64,000 nucleotides of DNA from Riemerella columbina DSM 16469. GTDB taxonomy: Bacteria; Bacteroidota; Bacteroidia; Flavobacteriales; Weeksellaceae. Shown here piece by piece: positions 55,348 through 63,785 of this stretch; positions within the stretch are counted from its first letter, which is position 1, and each line of letters starts with the position of its first letter. The stretch is from assembly GCF_000374405.1 (NCBI RefSeq), contig NZ_KB894281.1, positions 52,207 through 116,206 of the forward strand, written 5' to 3'. Under the pieces are notes generated by a model. It ran no database searches and was not told the DNA's origin. It saw nothing but the letters and a program-made list of their open reading frames with translations. Position numbers and translations under genes: made by a program.

Positions 55348-55821
55348 TCAATCATTTTTATCTTTAAAAAGTGTTGCCACTTGTGCATTTACAGCCTCTA
55401 GAAAGCGTTCATCTTCAGAAGTAAAAGGGTCTATGGTGTGAGAATCAATATCTATTTGACCAATATTTTTACCCTCTACAAATAGTGGTATCACAATTTC
55501 GGATTTTACGGTAAGACTACACGCAATATAATTATCCTGAGCCTTTACATCTGGTACTACAAAATTGGCGTTAGATTCTGCCACCTGACCACAAATTCCT
55601 TTTCCAAAAGGAATCTCCGTATGCTCTGTAGGTTCACCAGAATAAGCTTTTAAATGAAGTGTTTTAGTATCATGGTTTGCAAAATAAAACCCCACCCAAT
55701 TATAATAATCTACCTCCTGCTGCAATACGGTACATATTTGCTGTAATTTTTGAGTTCTGGTTGTTGTAGAGCAAACAATTTGTTCTACTTTTTGTAGTAA
55801 TTCCTTAAACAACATTTCCAT
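55348..55821 (-). CDS. msrC: GAF-domain free methionine-(R)-sulfoxide reductase
   Basis: 157 aa from the ATG at 55821. It is a single GAF domain of the fRMsr family. The redox cysteines are in GKGICGQV near residue 72 and NYIACSLTVKSEIVIPL near residue 100, and IGQIDIDSH closes the domain. It reduces free Met-R-sulfoxide using thioredoxin. It lies 18 bp upstream of rel in the same direction, so msrC-rel-nhaA look like one stress-related transcript. Confidence 0.87.
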   Translation of the reverse strand: MEMLFKELLQKVEQIVCSTTTRTQKLQQICTVLQQEVDYYNWVGFYFANHDTKTLHLKAYSGEPTEHTEIPFGKGICGQVAESNANFVVPDVKAQDNYIACSLTVKSEIVIPLFVEGKNIGQIDIDSHTIDPFTSEDERFLEAVNAQVATLFKDKND

Positions 55822-56058
55822 CAATTAAATATCTCGAATTAATATAGATTTAAAAATCACTTGGCAATATTAATGACAATACTATCCATTATTCTATACC
55901 ATCATTTCAATAAGCCTAATTTCTGCCTTATGATAAGCCACAAATATAATAAATAAATCTTGCATTTGAAATAAAAATCCTGTAAAATTAACCGAGTATT
56001 AAAGGGTTAAAGAAGAGTATAGAATAAATAGATAAAGCCTCGTAAGTCAAAAAAACCG

Positions 56059-56100
56059 TATCTTTGCAAAAAATTGGGCTTCAAAAGTTGAAGTAACCCA
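56059..56100 (+). promoter_or_regulatory. der promoter -7 box and leader hairpin
   Basis: TATCTTTG at 56059-56066, 62 bp before the der ATG, followed by a stem (tgggcttcaa / ttgaag-taa-ccca, 56075-56100) right at the predicted 5' end of the message. The remaining part of the 304-bp gap 55825-56128 is AT-rich; nothing else was recognised. Confidence 0.5.
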
Positions 56101-56128
56101 TTAATAATCATTATTATTAAACATTTTT

Positions 56129-57436
56129 ATGTCGAATATTGTTGCCATTGTGGGGCGTCCTAATGTGGGGAAATCCACTTTATTTAATAGACTTTTAGAA
56201 CGAAGAGAAGCCATAGTGGATTCTACTGCTGGGGTTACCAGAGACCGCCATTATGGAAAATCGGATTGGAATGGTGTAGAATTTACCGTGATAGATACAG
56301 GTGGCTATGATGTAGGCTCTGATGATGTTTTTGAAGAAGAAATTCGCCAACAAGTACAACTGGCTGTGGAAGAAGCCACTTCTATTATTTTTATGTTGAA
56401 TGTAGAAGAAGGCTTAACGGAAACCGACCAAGAAATCTACGAAATGCTGAGGCGTTCCAATAAACCTATTTATATTGTAGTGAACAAAGTTGATTCTGCT
56501 AAAGAAGAATTACCTGCTACGGAATTCTATCAATTAGGGATTGATAAATATTACACCTTGTCATCCGCAACGGGTTCTGGAACAGGGGATTTACTAGACG
56601 ATGTAGTCGCCGAATTTCCTACTACGGAATACAAAGACCCATTTGAAGGCTTGCCAAAAATTACTATTGCAGGGCGACCGAATGTGGGAAAATCTACCCT
56701 TACCAATGCCCTACTCGATAACAAAAGAAACATCGTAACCGATGTAGCAGGAACCACTAGAGACAGTATAGAAACGCTTTATAATAAATTCGGGTACGAG
56801 TTTGTGCTAGTAGACACAGCTGGAATGCGAAAGAAATCTAAAGTGAATGAAAACCTAGAATTTTATTCCGTAATGCGTTCCGTAAGAGCGATTGAAAATT
56901 CCGATGTGGTAATCATTATGGTAGATGCCACACAAGGCTGGGAATCTCAGGATATGAATATCTTCGGAATTGCTCAGAAAAACCGAAAAGGAATCGTTAT
57001 CTTAGTGAATAAATGGGATTTGGTAGAGAAAGAAACCAATACCATGAGAGATTTTGAAAACGCCATAAAAGATAGAATTGGTCAGTTTAACGATATCCCT
57101 ATTCTGTTTGTCTCTGCATTGACGAAGCAAAGAATCCTTAAAGCCGTAGAGGTTGCTATGGAAGTTTACGAAAATCGTAAGAAAAAAATTAAAACTTCTA
57201 AACTTAATGAAGTGATGCTCCCAGTTTTTGAGCATACCCCTCCTCCTGCCATCAAAGGAAAATATATTAAAATAAAATACTGTGTGCAACTGCCAACTCC
57301 ATCGCCTCAGTTTGTATTTTTCTGTAATTTACCACAATATGTAAAAGAACCTTACAAAAGATTTACAGAAAATAGACTCCGAAAGGAATTTGGATTTACG
57401 GGCGTACCGATTGAAATCTATTTTAGACAAAAATAA
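56129..57436 (+). CDS. der: Ribosome biogenesis GTPase Der (EngA)
   Basis: 435 aa with two tandem GTPase domains, the hallmark of Der: GRPNVGKSTLFN near residue 8 and GRPNVGKSTLTN near residue 181. Each has DTGG/DTAG and NKVD/NKWD. A KH-like C-terminal domain follows (about 350-435). It acts in 50S subunit assembly. Monocistronic with its own terminator. Confidence 0.96.
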   Translation: MSNIVAIVGRPNVGKSTLFNRLLERREAIVDSTAGVTRDRHYGKSDWNGVEFTVIDTGGYDVGSDDVFEEEIRQQVQLAVEEATSIIFMLNVEEGLTETDQEIYEMLRRSNKPIYIVVNKVDSAKEELPATEFYQLGIDKYYTLSSATGSGTGDLLDDVVAEFPTTEYKDPFEGLPKITIAGRPNVGKSTLTNALLDNKRNIVTDVAGTTRDSIETLYNKFGYEFVLVDTAGMRKKSKVNENLEFYSVMRSVRAIENSDVVIIMVDATQGWESQDMNIFGIAQKNRKGIVILVNKWDLVEKETNTMRDFENAIKDRIGQFNDIPILFVSALTKQRILKAVEVAMEVYENRKKKIKTSKLNEVMLPVFEHTPPPAIKGKYIKIKYCVQLPTPSPQFVFFCNLPQYVKEPYKRFTENRLRKEFGFTGVPIEIYFRQK

Positions 57437-57445
57437 TCATACAAC

Positions 57446-57475
57446 AAAGCCACCTTTTGCGGGTGGCTTTTAAAT
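57446..57475. terminator. Terminator between convergent der and dacB2
   Basis: aaagccacc (57446-57454) / ggtggcttt (57462-57470) inverted repeat, 7-nt loop, T run on the plus strand. Confidence 0.88.
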
Positions 57476-57496
57476 TATTCTAAAGAATTTCTTAAT

Positions 57497-58924
57497 CTAT
57501 AAATCTAAAGTTGGTAGCAAAAGTTCTTCCATTTTTGCTTTAATCTGAGAAACACTCCCTCTATAATTATTAAATAACAAAGAAAAGGTAAGTGTTTTTC
57601 CAGACTTAGTTTTAATATACCCTGCTAGACATTTAACCCCTCTTAATGTTCCCGTTTTGGCAAAAATTTGTCCATAGCCGTCGTTATTTATAAACATAGA
57701 TTTTAGCGTTCCCGATTGTCCCGCAATAGGTAGGGAATTAAAATAAATAGGAAAATAATCCTCTTTCATCACCCCTGCTAAAAACTTAACTTGAGAAATC
57801 GGCGTTACCACATTACTTCTAGACAAGCCACTACCATCTGCTAAATTAAGCCCTGTAAAATCATAGCCTTTATCCTTAAGTAATTGCACAATGGTACTTC
57901 TACCCGTTTCTAATGACTCATCTCCATTTTTGTAAAACCCTGCGGTTCTTAATAGAGCTTCCGCAAATTTATTATAACTTCTTTGGTTAGTAAAGTAAAT
58001 AATATCCTCTAACTTAGGCGATTTATAAGTCGTAATGATGACTCTATTTTCAGGATTGACATCCATACTTTTGCCTTGAACCGTACCTAGAATGGATATC
58101 CCATTTTTTAATAAAGAAGCCCTAAGCGTATTAGCCAAATAATAAGGCGCATCTGGCACTTTACCAGAAATACTATTTCCTAAAAAGGTATCGGTATACA
58201 CCATTTTATGTGTGTAAGGCGAGATATAAAAGAAACGCTTTTCTTCGTTAAATGGATTTTTTTGCCTAACGACTTGTCTTTCATTTTTAGGGTTGATGCC
58301 TTCTGTTCTACCCACTGGCAAGTAATAATTATTATGCTCTAACCAAACAATATGTTCGGGTAATAGATGTTTATTTTCTTTAAACACCGCAGTTTGCACA
58401 TAGATATTACCCGTTACTTTAGTAATCCCCATATTTTTCATAGCGTTGATGTAATCCGTAATAATAGGAGTGTATCTAGACGCGCCGCCAAGCCCCGTGC
58501 CAATGGTAGGGTCACCACTACCTACCAAATACAAATTCCCATCTACAACGCCATCTTTTAAAGTTCCCGAATACTCCAATTGGGTATTGTAGCGAAACTG
58601 AGGTCCCATAATCTCTATGGCTGCATTGGTAGAAAGCAACTTGGTGGTAGACGCAGGTACTAAAGGTTCATTTTCATTATAAGAACTAATGATTTTTTTG
58701 GTCTTTGGGTCGTAAACAACAAAGCCCCAGTTGGCATTGCGTACTATGGGCTGGTTCATCAGCCTATCAATTGCGGCATCTACCGCTTCTTTAGCTGGGG
58801 GCGTTGCAATGATTTCATTAGCAATATCAGGAGTAGAATATTTGGAGTAAGAATTGCCTTGTCCAAAAACTAATGAAAAGAGTGATACATTAAAAGCTAG
58901 TATACTTTTTTTAATAAAATTCAT
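57497..58924 (-). CDS. dacB: D-alanyl-D-alanine carboxypeptidase/endopeptidase (PBP4 family), copy 2
   Basis: 475 aa secreted S13 peptidase. Signal peptide MNFIKKSILAFNVSLFSLVFGQ. The active-site motifs are STTK near residue 87, SYNK near 316 and KTGT near 428. LVGSGDPTIGTG and NLADGSGLSRSN are conserved PBP4 landmarks. It is the second PBP4 in this window; here the classical KTGT is kept, while copy 1 has KSGT. Gap of 133 bp to priA with no clear promoter box. Confidence 0.92.
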   Translation of the reverse strand: MNFIKKSILAFNVSLFSLVFGQGNSYSKYSTPDIANEIIATPPAKEAVDAAIDRLMNQPIVRNANWGFVVYDPKTKKIISSYNENEPLVPASTTKLLSTNAAIEIMGPQFRYNTQLEYSGTLKDGVVDGNLYLVGSGDPTIGTGLGGASRYTPIITDYINAMKNMGITKVTGNIYVQTAVFKENKHLLPEHIVWLEHNNYYLPVGRTEGINPKNERQVVRQKNPFNEEKRFFYISPYTHKMVYTDTFLGNSISGKVPDAPYYLANTLRASLLKNGISILGTVQGKSMDVNPENRVIITTYKSPKLEDIIYFTNQRSYNKFAEALLRTAGFYKNGDESLETGRSTIVQLLKDKGYDFTGLNLADGSGLSRSNVVTPISQVKFLAGVMKEDYFPIYFNSLPIAGQSGTLKSMFINNDGYGQIFAKTGTLRGVKCLAGYIKTKSGKTLTFSLLFNNYRGSVSQIKAKMEELLLPTLDL

Positions 58925-59057
58925 AAAAATTTATATTTTTCTTAATAGGATAACCTCTATGGAAGGCTATATCTCTAAAACGAAACAAAATTAAATATTA
59001 TTGTTCTCTAGCCCTTATAACGGCATAGTAAATAAGCCTAAAGTTTGTTAAAATCTG

Positions 59058-61505
59058 TTAAATATCCACAAAAACATGAATTTTAACCGATTGATAAGCA
59101 CTAATTTCCCGAAACTCCTCTAAAGCCACTCCTATTTTGTCTTTATACTCATGGTATTTTTTAGATTTTGGGAATTTTAATAAAATCTGATATTGGTATT
59201 TATTTTTCAGTTTTGCAATAGGGGCTTTTTCTGGACCTAAAATACACATTTCAGGAAGGTATTTCCTCAATATAGAACCTAAAAACTGAGAGGCTCGGTC
59301 GGCTTTTCCTTCTTTAGCATGTTTTATTTCTAGTAGTATTAACTTGGTAAATGGTGGATAAAGAAATTGTTTGCGTTCCCTTAAAAAATGTTGATAGATT
59401 TCATCTGAATTTTGGGCTTTAATTAAACTAAACACAGGATGATTAGGGTTATAAGTCTGAATAAATACTTGTCCCTTGCCCGAAACTCGACCTGCGCGAC
59501 CCGACAACTGCGTAATGAGCTGATAAGCACGCTCCTCCGCCCTATAATCCTGAACATAAAGCAATGCGTCCGCTTTGGGAATAGCCACCAAATCAATATA
59601 TTCAAAATCTAAACCTTTAGAAATCATTTGGGTCCCCACAATAATATCGGTTTCTCGTTGCTCTATTTTTTCATAAAGTTTTTCGTAGGCGAATTTTTTC
59701 CTCATACTATCGATGTCCATTCGCTCTACATCGGCTTCAGGAAAAAGTTGCTGGGTTTCTTCAAAGATTTGTTCTACACCAATGCCTTTAGTATTCAACT
59801 GGTCGGACTGGCATTTAGAACATTGGGTAGGTTTCGCCGCCCGCTGACCGCAATAGTGGCATTTGAGTTCTTGTGAAACCTTATGGTAAGTCATCACCAC
59901 ATCGCAGTTACTACAATAGTGTACATGCCCACAACTTTCGCACTCTATCACATTAGCATAACCTCTACGATTGTGCAATACCATAATTTGCTTATCATCT
60001 TCTAAATGTTGCGCCATCATTTCCATAAGTGGGAAAGTATAATGCCCTTTCATCTGTTTGGTTTGCTGGGCTTCCTTTAAGTCTATAAGCTGATAGACAG
60101 GTTGTGCCGTACCGCCATAGCGCTCAGAAAGCCTTACATAGCCCAATCGACCTTTTTGTGCGGCATAATAACTTTCTAATGAAGGCGTTGCCGACCCCAA
60201 AACCAGCGAGGCATTATAAAATTTTGCCAACATCTGTGCGGCATCTTTAGCATTAAAATAAGGGGTGCTTTCCCTAGGTTTATATGCCGAGTCGTGTTCT
60301 TCATCTACAATGATTAAATCCAAATTTTCGTATGGAAGAAATAATGCCGAACGCGTTCCTATCAATAGTTGGATTTGATTTTGTTTGATTTTTTTCCAAA
60401 CTTCCACCCGCTCAAAATCAGTCAATTTTTGATGATAAAATCCTATTTTATTCCCATATTTTTTTTCTAGCCGATGGATGATTTGCTTGGTCAGTGCCAT
60501 TTCGGGTAATAATAGCAAACTATTTTTTTGCGATTGCATCATCTGCTCAATCAAATGAATATAGAGGTGCGTTTTTCCAGATGCCGTTACACCGTGTAGT
60601 AGCACATGTTTACCTTCATCAAAATAAGCCTTAATCTCTGCTAACGCACCTTGCTGTACTTCCGATAGTGCTTCTATTGTTTCTGTATCGCCTTGATAAT
60701 GCTCCAATCGGTCTTGCTCTAGCCAATATTCTTCCACAAAGCCTTTATCTACCAAAGATTTAAGTTGAGCATAGGCAAAATTTTCTTCATCAAATAAACT
60801 CGATTTTTTGATAGGCTTATCAGGATGTTCTGTTTGCTCCGATAGAATTTGTAAGAATAATTCCTTTTGTTTAGTTGCTCTTTTTAGTTGATTAAGGACT
60901 TCTGCAATACGCTGATTTTCGAGTAAATCTGGGTGGATTTTTACAAAACTTACTTCTTTAGCCTTATATTTTTCCGCTACCTTTTCGTCAATTTCGATAT
61001 AGCGCATATCAATCAGCCCATTAATCGTTTTAATTAATTCTTTTTTTGGGATAAAGGCCTCTACTTCCTTTAGGCTGATGATTTGTTGAACTTCTAAGGC
61101 TTGGATTAAATGCAATTCATTCCCATCTAATAAATCGTAAGTGATGTCTGCATTGGGCTTTAATTTCAAATAAGTTTCACTTTCCAGCTTTAAAGACGAA
61201 GGAAAGGCATAACGATAAATTTCCCCAATATTACAGAGATAATAACTGGACAGCCAATTCCAAAACGCCAACTGTGGCTCTGGTAATACTGGACTATCAT
61301 CTAGAATACTGATAATTTCTTTAGCTTTAAAGCCCTCTGGCTCTTTATTATGCAATTCCGAAACGATACCTGTATACACCTTTTTCCCCCGAAAAGAAAC
61401 CAGTACACGCATGCCACAAACGATTTGCAGCTGCATTTCTTTAGGAACTTTATAAGTAAAAGTCCCTTTAAGGTTTAGCGGTAAAATAATCTGAGCATAA
61501 AGCAT
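59058..61505 (-). CDS. priA: Primosomal replication helicase PriA
   Basis: 815 aa. The N-terminal 3'BD domain starts at residue 1. Superfamily 2 helicase motifs: Walker A GVTASGKT near residue 304, DEEH near 396, GSATPS near 430, LSGRAGR near 681. A zinc module between the RecA lobes has eight Cys (CESCG, CSNCD, CHYCG, CSKC, residues of about 522-565). It reloads the replisome at stalled forks. A -7 box (TATTTTTG, 61518-61511) sits 6 bp before the ATG. Confidence 0.95.
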   Translation of the reverse strand: MLYAQIILPLNLKGTFTYKVPKEMQLQIVCGMRVLVSFRGKKVYTGIVSELHNKEPEGFKAKEIISILDDSPVLPEPQLAFWNWLSSYYLCNIGEIYRYAFPSSLKLESETYLKLKPNADITYDLLDGNELHLIQALEVQQIISLKEVEAFIPKKELIKTINGLIDMRYIEIDEKVAEKYKAKEVSFVKIHPDLLENQRIAEVLNQLKRATKQKELFLQILSEQTEHPDKPIKKSSLFDEENFAYAQLKSLVDKGFVEEYWLEQDRLEHYQGDTETIEALSEVQQGALAEIKAYFDEGKHVLLHGVTASGKTHLYIHLIEQMMQSQKNSLLLLPEMALTKQIIHRLEKKYGNKIGFYHQKLTDFERVEVWKKIKQNQIQLLIGTRSALFLPYENLDLIIVDEEHDSAYKPRESTPYFNAKDAAQMLAKFYNASLVLGSATPSLESYYAAQKGRLGYVRLSERYGGTAQPVYQLIDLKEAQQTKQMKGHYTFPLMEMMAQHLEDDKQIMVLHNRRGYANVIECESCGHVHYCSNCDVVMTYHKVSQELKCHYCGQRAAKPTQCSKCQSDQLNTKGIGVEQIFEETQQLFPEADVERMDIDSMRKKFAYEKLYEKIEQRETDIIVGTQMISKGLDFEYIDLVAIPKADALLYVQDYRAEERAYQLITQLSGRAGRVSGKGQVFIQTYNPNHPVFSLIKAQNSDEIYQHFLRERKQFLYPPFTKLILLEIKHAKEGKADRASQFLGSILRKYLPEMCILGPEKAPIAKLKNKYQYQILLKFPKSKKYHEYKDKIGVALEEFREISAYQSVKIHVFVDI

Positions 61506-61780
61506 AACAGCAAAAATACAAATAAGTTTTGAGTTAAATTAATTGCTTAGAAAAGGATTAGGTTAAATACACAATTTTTTTTTTTACAGCATCTATAGAG
61601 TGAGTCTCAATTAAAAATACAACTATTTGTTGATTTTAAGTTTAAAAAATCGGAAAAAGTAAGACTGCAGAGATTGCTTTTATTTCATTTATCCTTCTAA
61701 TGCCACCTTTTTTAAATTTGTAAATAATCAAAGTTGCATTTGCTAGTTGAATCTACCTAAAACCTAATTTCTAAATTTTC

Positions 61781-61811
61781 TTGCACAATAAAAAAATTAC
61801 CCATATTTTTG
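61781..61811 (+). promoter_or_regulatory. Strong consensus promoter in the non-coding region
   Basis: TTG (61781-61783), 20-nt spacer, TATTTTTG (61804-61811): full Bacteroidota match. The nearest downstream gene (HU) starts 735 bp away, so the transcript has either a very long leader or is non-coding. Confidence 0.6.
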
Positions 61812-62067
61812 CCCCCATTATGTTACACATTTTCACAGAAATAAAACTTTTTCAAAAAAACTACTCAAATAATTTGGTGGTTTCAGAAAATTGTGTAAAC
61901 ACACACAGGTTAATTCCTGCGTAGCGCGCGTATTATACAACTTTTTTTCGAAAAAAGAGCTTAGAGATGAGAGCTTAGAACTTAGGGGGGGGTATGGCTT
62001 TATGCCGTAGGCTAAAGGCTTCAGGCAATCACTCAAACATCGCTTTATGCAGTAAGCCGAAGGCTAT

Positions 62068-62108
62068 AAGCCACTTATCACTTAAAACTCATCACTTTTA
62101 CCCTGCTG
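62068..62108 (+). repeat. 41-bp direct repeat, copy A
   Basis: Starts aagccacttatcactta and ends cacttttaccctgctg. Identical to copy B (62299-62339) at 36 of 41 positions. Both copies are preceded by words resembling aagcc(t/g)aaggc. Confidence 0.85.
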
Positions 62109-62227
62109 TAGGCGATACGCTCAATGCTATCATGCTGAATTTATTTACTCATTCTGTTTTATTATATATCTATGGATTCGTGAATTTTCAATTTCAGCAT
62201 CTCACGGAATGGGCGTTACATTTACCA

Positions 62228-62262
62228 ATTTTAAAGACCCTGAAACAAGTTCAGGGTGACAC
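62228..62262. repeat. Dispersed palindromic repeat, second copy in window
   Basis: gaccctgaaacaagttcagggtgacac: the arms ccctgaa / ttcaggg form a perfect 7-bp stem. The same element, with a degraded stem, occurs at 37139-37164 beside crtB. Confidence 0.8.
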
Positions 62263-62298
62263 TGTAATATCCGCAGTAGGCTTTAAGCCTAAAGCGGC

Positions 62299-62339
62299 AA
62301 GCCACTTATCACTTAACCCTTTTCACTTTTACCTTGCTG
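62299..62339 (+). repeat. 41-bp direct repeat, copy B
   Basis: Partner of copy A, 231 bp downstream of it, 5 mismatches concentrated in the middle. Confidence 0.85.
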
Positions 62340-62545
62340 AAAGCCTAAAGCTTGAAGCTTACTGCTTATATGCAGCCCTTTCTTTGGCATTCCTTGCCAT
62401 GGGCTGTAGCCCTGTCCTCATTTTCTTTATGTTGTGTGTTATATATCTGGGGGCAGGGCGTTTTTTCTGTATCAATGTACCGATGTACCAGTGTACCTCA
62501 ATACATTACACAATCATACAACAACCATTAAAAACCATATAAATT

Positions 62546-62929
62546 ATGCCAATTAAGTACAAAGTCATTCAGAAAGGGCAACCAGGAGTTGCTGGTGGAG
62601 GCGAGAAAAAATACTACGCTTCTGCCAATGTAGTGAGCGAAAAAACTTTAGCGGGTCTGACTAAAGACATTGAGAAAATCTCAACAGTAAGTGGAGCGGA
62701 CATTAGAGCGGTGCTTTACGCCCTAGTAGATGTTATGCAGGCTTCATTAGCAGACGGACAAATTATCCGATTAGGCGAACTGGGTAGTATGAGAGTGAGC
62801 ATCAGTAGTGAGGGTAAAGCCAAAGAAGAGGAAGTAACCTCAGCAGCTATTAAAAATGCCAAGGTGGTCTTTACCCCAGGTTCTGACCTGAAAAAGATGC
62901 TCGCCACGCTAAGCTACGAAAAGCTCTAG
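62546..62929 (+). CDS. HU-family DNA-binding protein (Bacteroidota long form)
   Basis: 127 aa. An HU/IHF fold with the long N-terminal strand typical of the Bacteroidota TIGR01201 type: MPIKYKVIQKGQPG, then KKYYASANVVSEKTLAGLTKDIEKISTVSGADIRAVL (helices), DGQIIRLGELGSMRVSISSEG (beta arm start) and IKNAKVVFTPGSDLKKML. It binds DNA without strong sequence preference; in this order it is often near mobile or variable regions. It is followed by a hairpin-rich block and then secreted-protein genes. Confidence 0.88.
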   Translation: MPIKYKVIQKGQPGVAGGGEKKYYASANVVSEKTLAGLTKDIEKISTVSGADIRAVLYALVDVMQASLADGQIIRLGELGSMRVSISSEGKAKEEEVTSAAIKNAKVVFTPGSDLKKMLATLSYEKL

Positions 62930-62942
62930 CAGAGGGAAATAA

Positions 62943-62981
62943 AACCGCACGCGTGAAAAAAAAATCCGCAGGCGTGCGGTT
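62943..62981 (+). repeat. Hairpin 1 after the HU gene
   Basis: Perfect 10-bp arms aaccgcacgc (62943-62952) and gcgtgcggtt (62972-62981), 19-nt loop. GC-rich, in sharp contrast to the surroundings. Confidence 0.8.
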
Positions 62982-63022
62982 GGACAACCACAGGCGTGAA
63001 AATTTAAACGAGACGCCTGCGG
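62966..63022 (+). promoter_or_regulatory. Alternative pairing that excludes both flanking hairpins
   Basis: ccgcaggcgt (62966-62975) is the exact complement of acgcctgcgg (63013-63022). Forming it would break hairpin 1 (shares 62972-62975) and hairpin 2 (shares 63013-63022). Such three-way competition is the layout of attenuators and riboregulators. It lies 77 bp before the secreted-protein start. Confidence 0.45.
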
Positions 63023-63027
63023 TTTTA
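62986..63027 (+). terminator. Hairpin 2, terminator-like
   Basis: aaccacaggcgt (62986-62997) pairs with acgcctgcggtt (63013-63024) at 11 of 12 positions, 15-nt loop, then a short T run. It may end the HU transcript. Confidence 0.55.
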
Positions 63028-63098
63028 AGCCCAGAGGAAATCAAGAAAAAAACGGAAACTAAACAAATAAATTATTAACAACTTTAAATTTAAATTTT

Positions 63099-63767
63099 AT
63101 GAAACAGACAACAACAAAATTAGGTGTATTAGCCTTTTTAGGCTTAGGATTAACCACTTATGCCCAGCAGGGAAAAGTGGGGATTAATGCAGAAAACCCA
63201 CAAGCTACTTTGGAGATAAAAGTAGCTGATGCCAATACAAGTGGAAATACCAAAGAGGGTGTTTTAATACCACGCGTTAGCCGTGTGAGAGCTGCTAATA
63301 TGGGTGCGGATGTTGCAGAATCTACATTGCTTTATATTGATTCTGTATCTGATGGGGCAGCATCAGGAACAACCGTTAATGTAGATGCCACAGGTTTTTA
63401 CTTTTTTAAAGGAGGTGTTTGGGTTAAAATGGGCGCAGGAGCATCTCAGGCAGGAGTTACCTTAAATACCATTACTGGGAAAATTAGAGAAGTAGTTTCT
63501 ATAACTCCAGAAGAATGGGCGAAACCCAATACATTTGCTTTAGTACAAACGAGTGGCGATCAAATAGGCTTACCAGATCCTGCAAATTATATAGGTAAAA
63601 TTATTTCAGTAAATAATCAATATAATAATAGATTAGAGTATTCAGAGATAAATCAACCCAAAAAAATTAGAGATTTGGATGCAGGAAAAGGGCATCTGTT
63701 GATGTCAGGAATAGATACAACAAATGGTAATAAGCCTACATGGTTTGTAATTGGAGGAAGTTATTAA
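63099..63767 (+). CDS. Secreted flavobacterial surface protein (GKVGIN-type N-terminus)
   Basis: 222 aa. Signal peptide MKQTTTKLGVLAFLGLGLTTYAQ. The mature protein begins GKVGINAENPQATLEIKVAD, a module very common in Bacteroidota secreted proteins and resembling the start of phage tail-fibre proteins. It continues with GVLIPRVSRVRA and FYFFKGGVWVKMG. No enzymatic motif and no T9SS sorting domain. It lies 18 bp upstream of a second secreted protein gene, so the two form the start of a surface-protein operon running out of the window. Confidence 0.75.
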   Translation: MKQTTTKLGVLAFLGLGLTTYAQQGKVGINAENPQATLEIKVADANTSGNTKEGVLIPRVSRVRAANMGADVAESTLLYIDSVSDGAASGTTVNVDATGFYFFKGGVWVKMGAGASQAGVTLNTITGKIREVVSITPEEWAKPNTFALVQTSGDQIGLPDPANYIGKIISVNNQYNNRLEYSEINQPKKIRDLDAGKGHLLMSGIDTTNGNKPTWFVIGGSY

Positions 63768-63785
63768 TTTTTTAAATTAAAATAA

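Larger units (their letters stand above)
61506..62545. other. 1.04-kb non-coding, repeat-bearing region
   Basis: No convincing gene. It holds a T11 run (61575-61585), a good plus-strand promoter (61781-61811), a G8 run (61985-61992), two 41-bp direct repeats, a copy of the dispersed gaccctgaaa...cagggtgaca palindrome and many short words built on taggcttaagcct. The words include ggctaaaggctt, aagccgaaggct and aagcctaaagc. A 182-codon open frame from 61994 has no domain and is made of these repeats. Confidence 0.75.

Noticed and set aside
58484..58500. TTGGCACGG sequence on the minus strand resembling a sigma-54 site
   Set aside because: It is inside dacB copy 2, follows the codons of a conserved glycine-rich motif and has no gene start in range.
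61985..61992. Run of eight G just before an ATG, possible phase-variable switch
   Set aside because: The following frame does not look like a real gene, so there is nothing plausible to switch.
61994..62542. 182-codon open frame in the non-coding region
   Set aside because: It is built from the direct repeats and the dispersed palindrome, has no domain or conserved pattern, and the repeats, not selection, explain the lack of stops.
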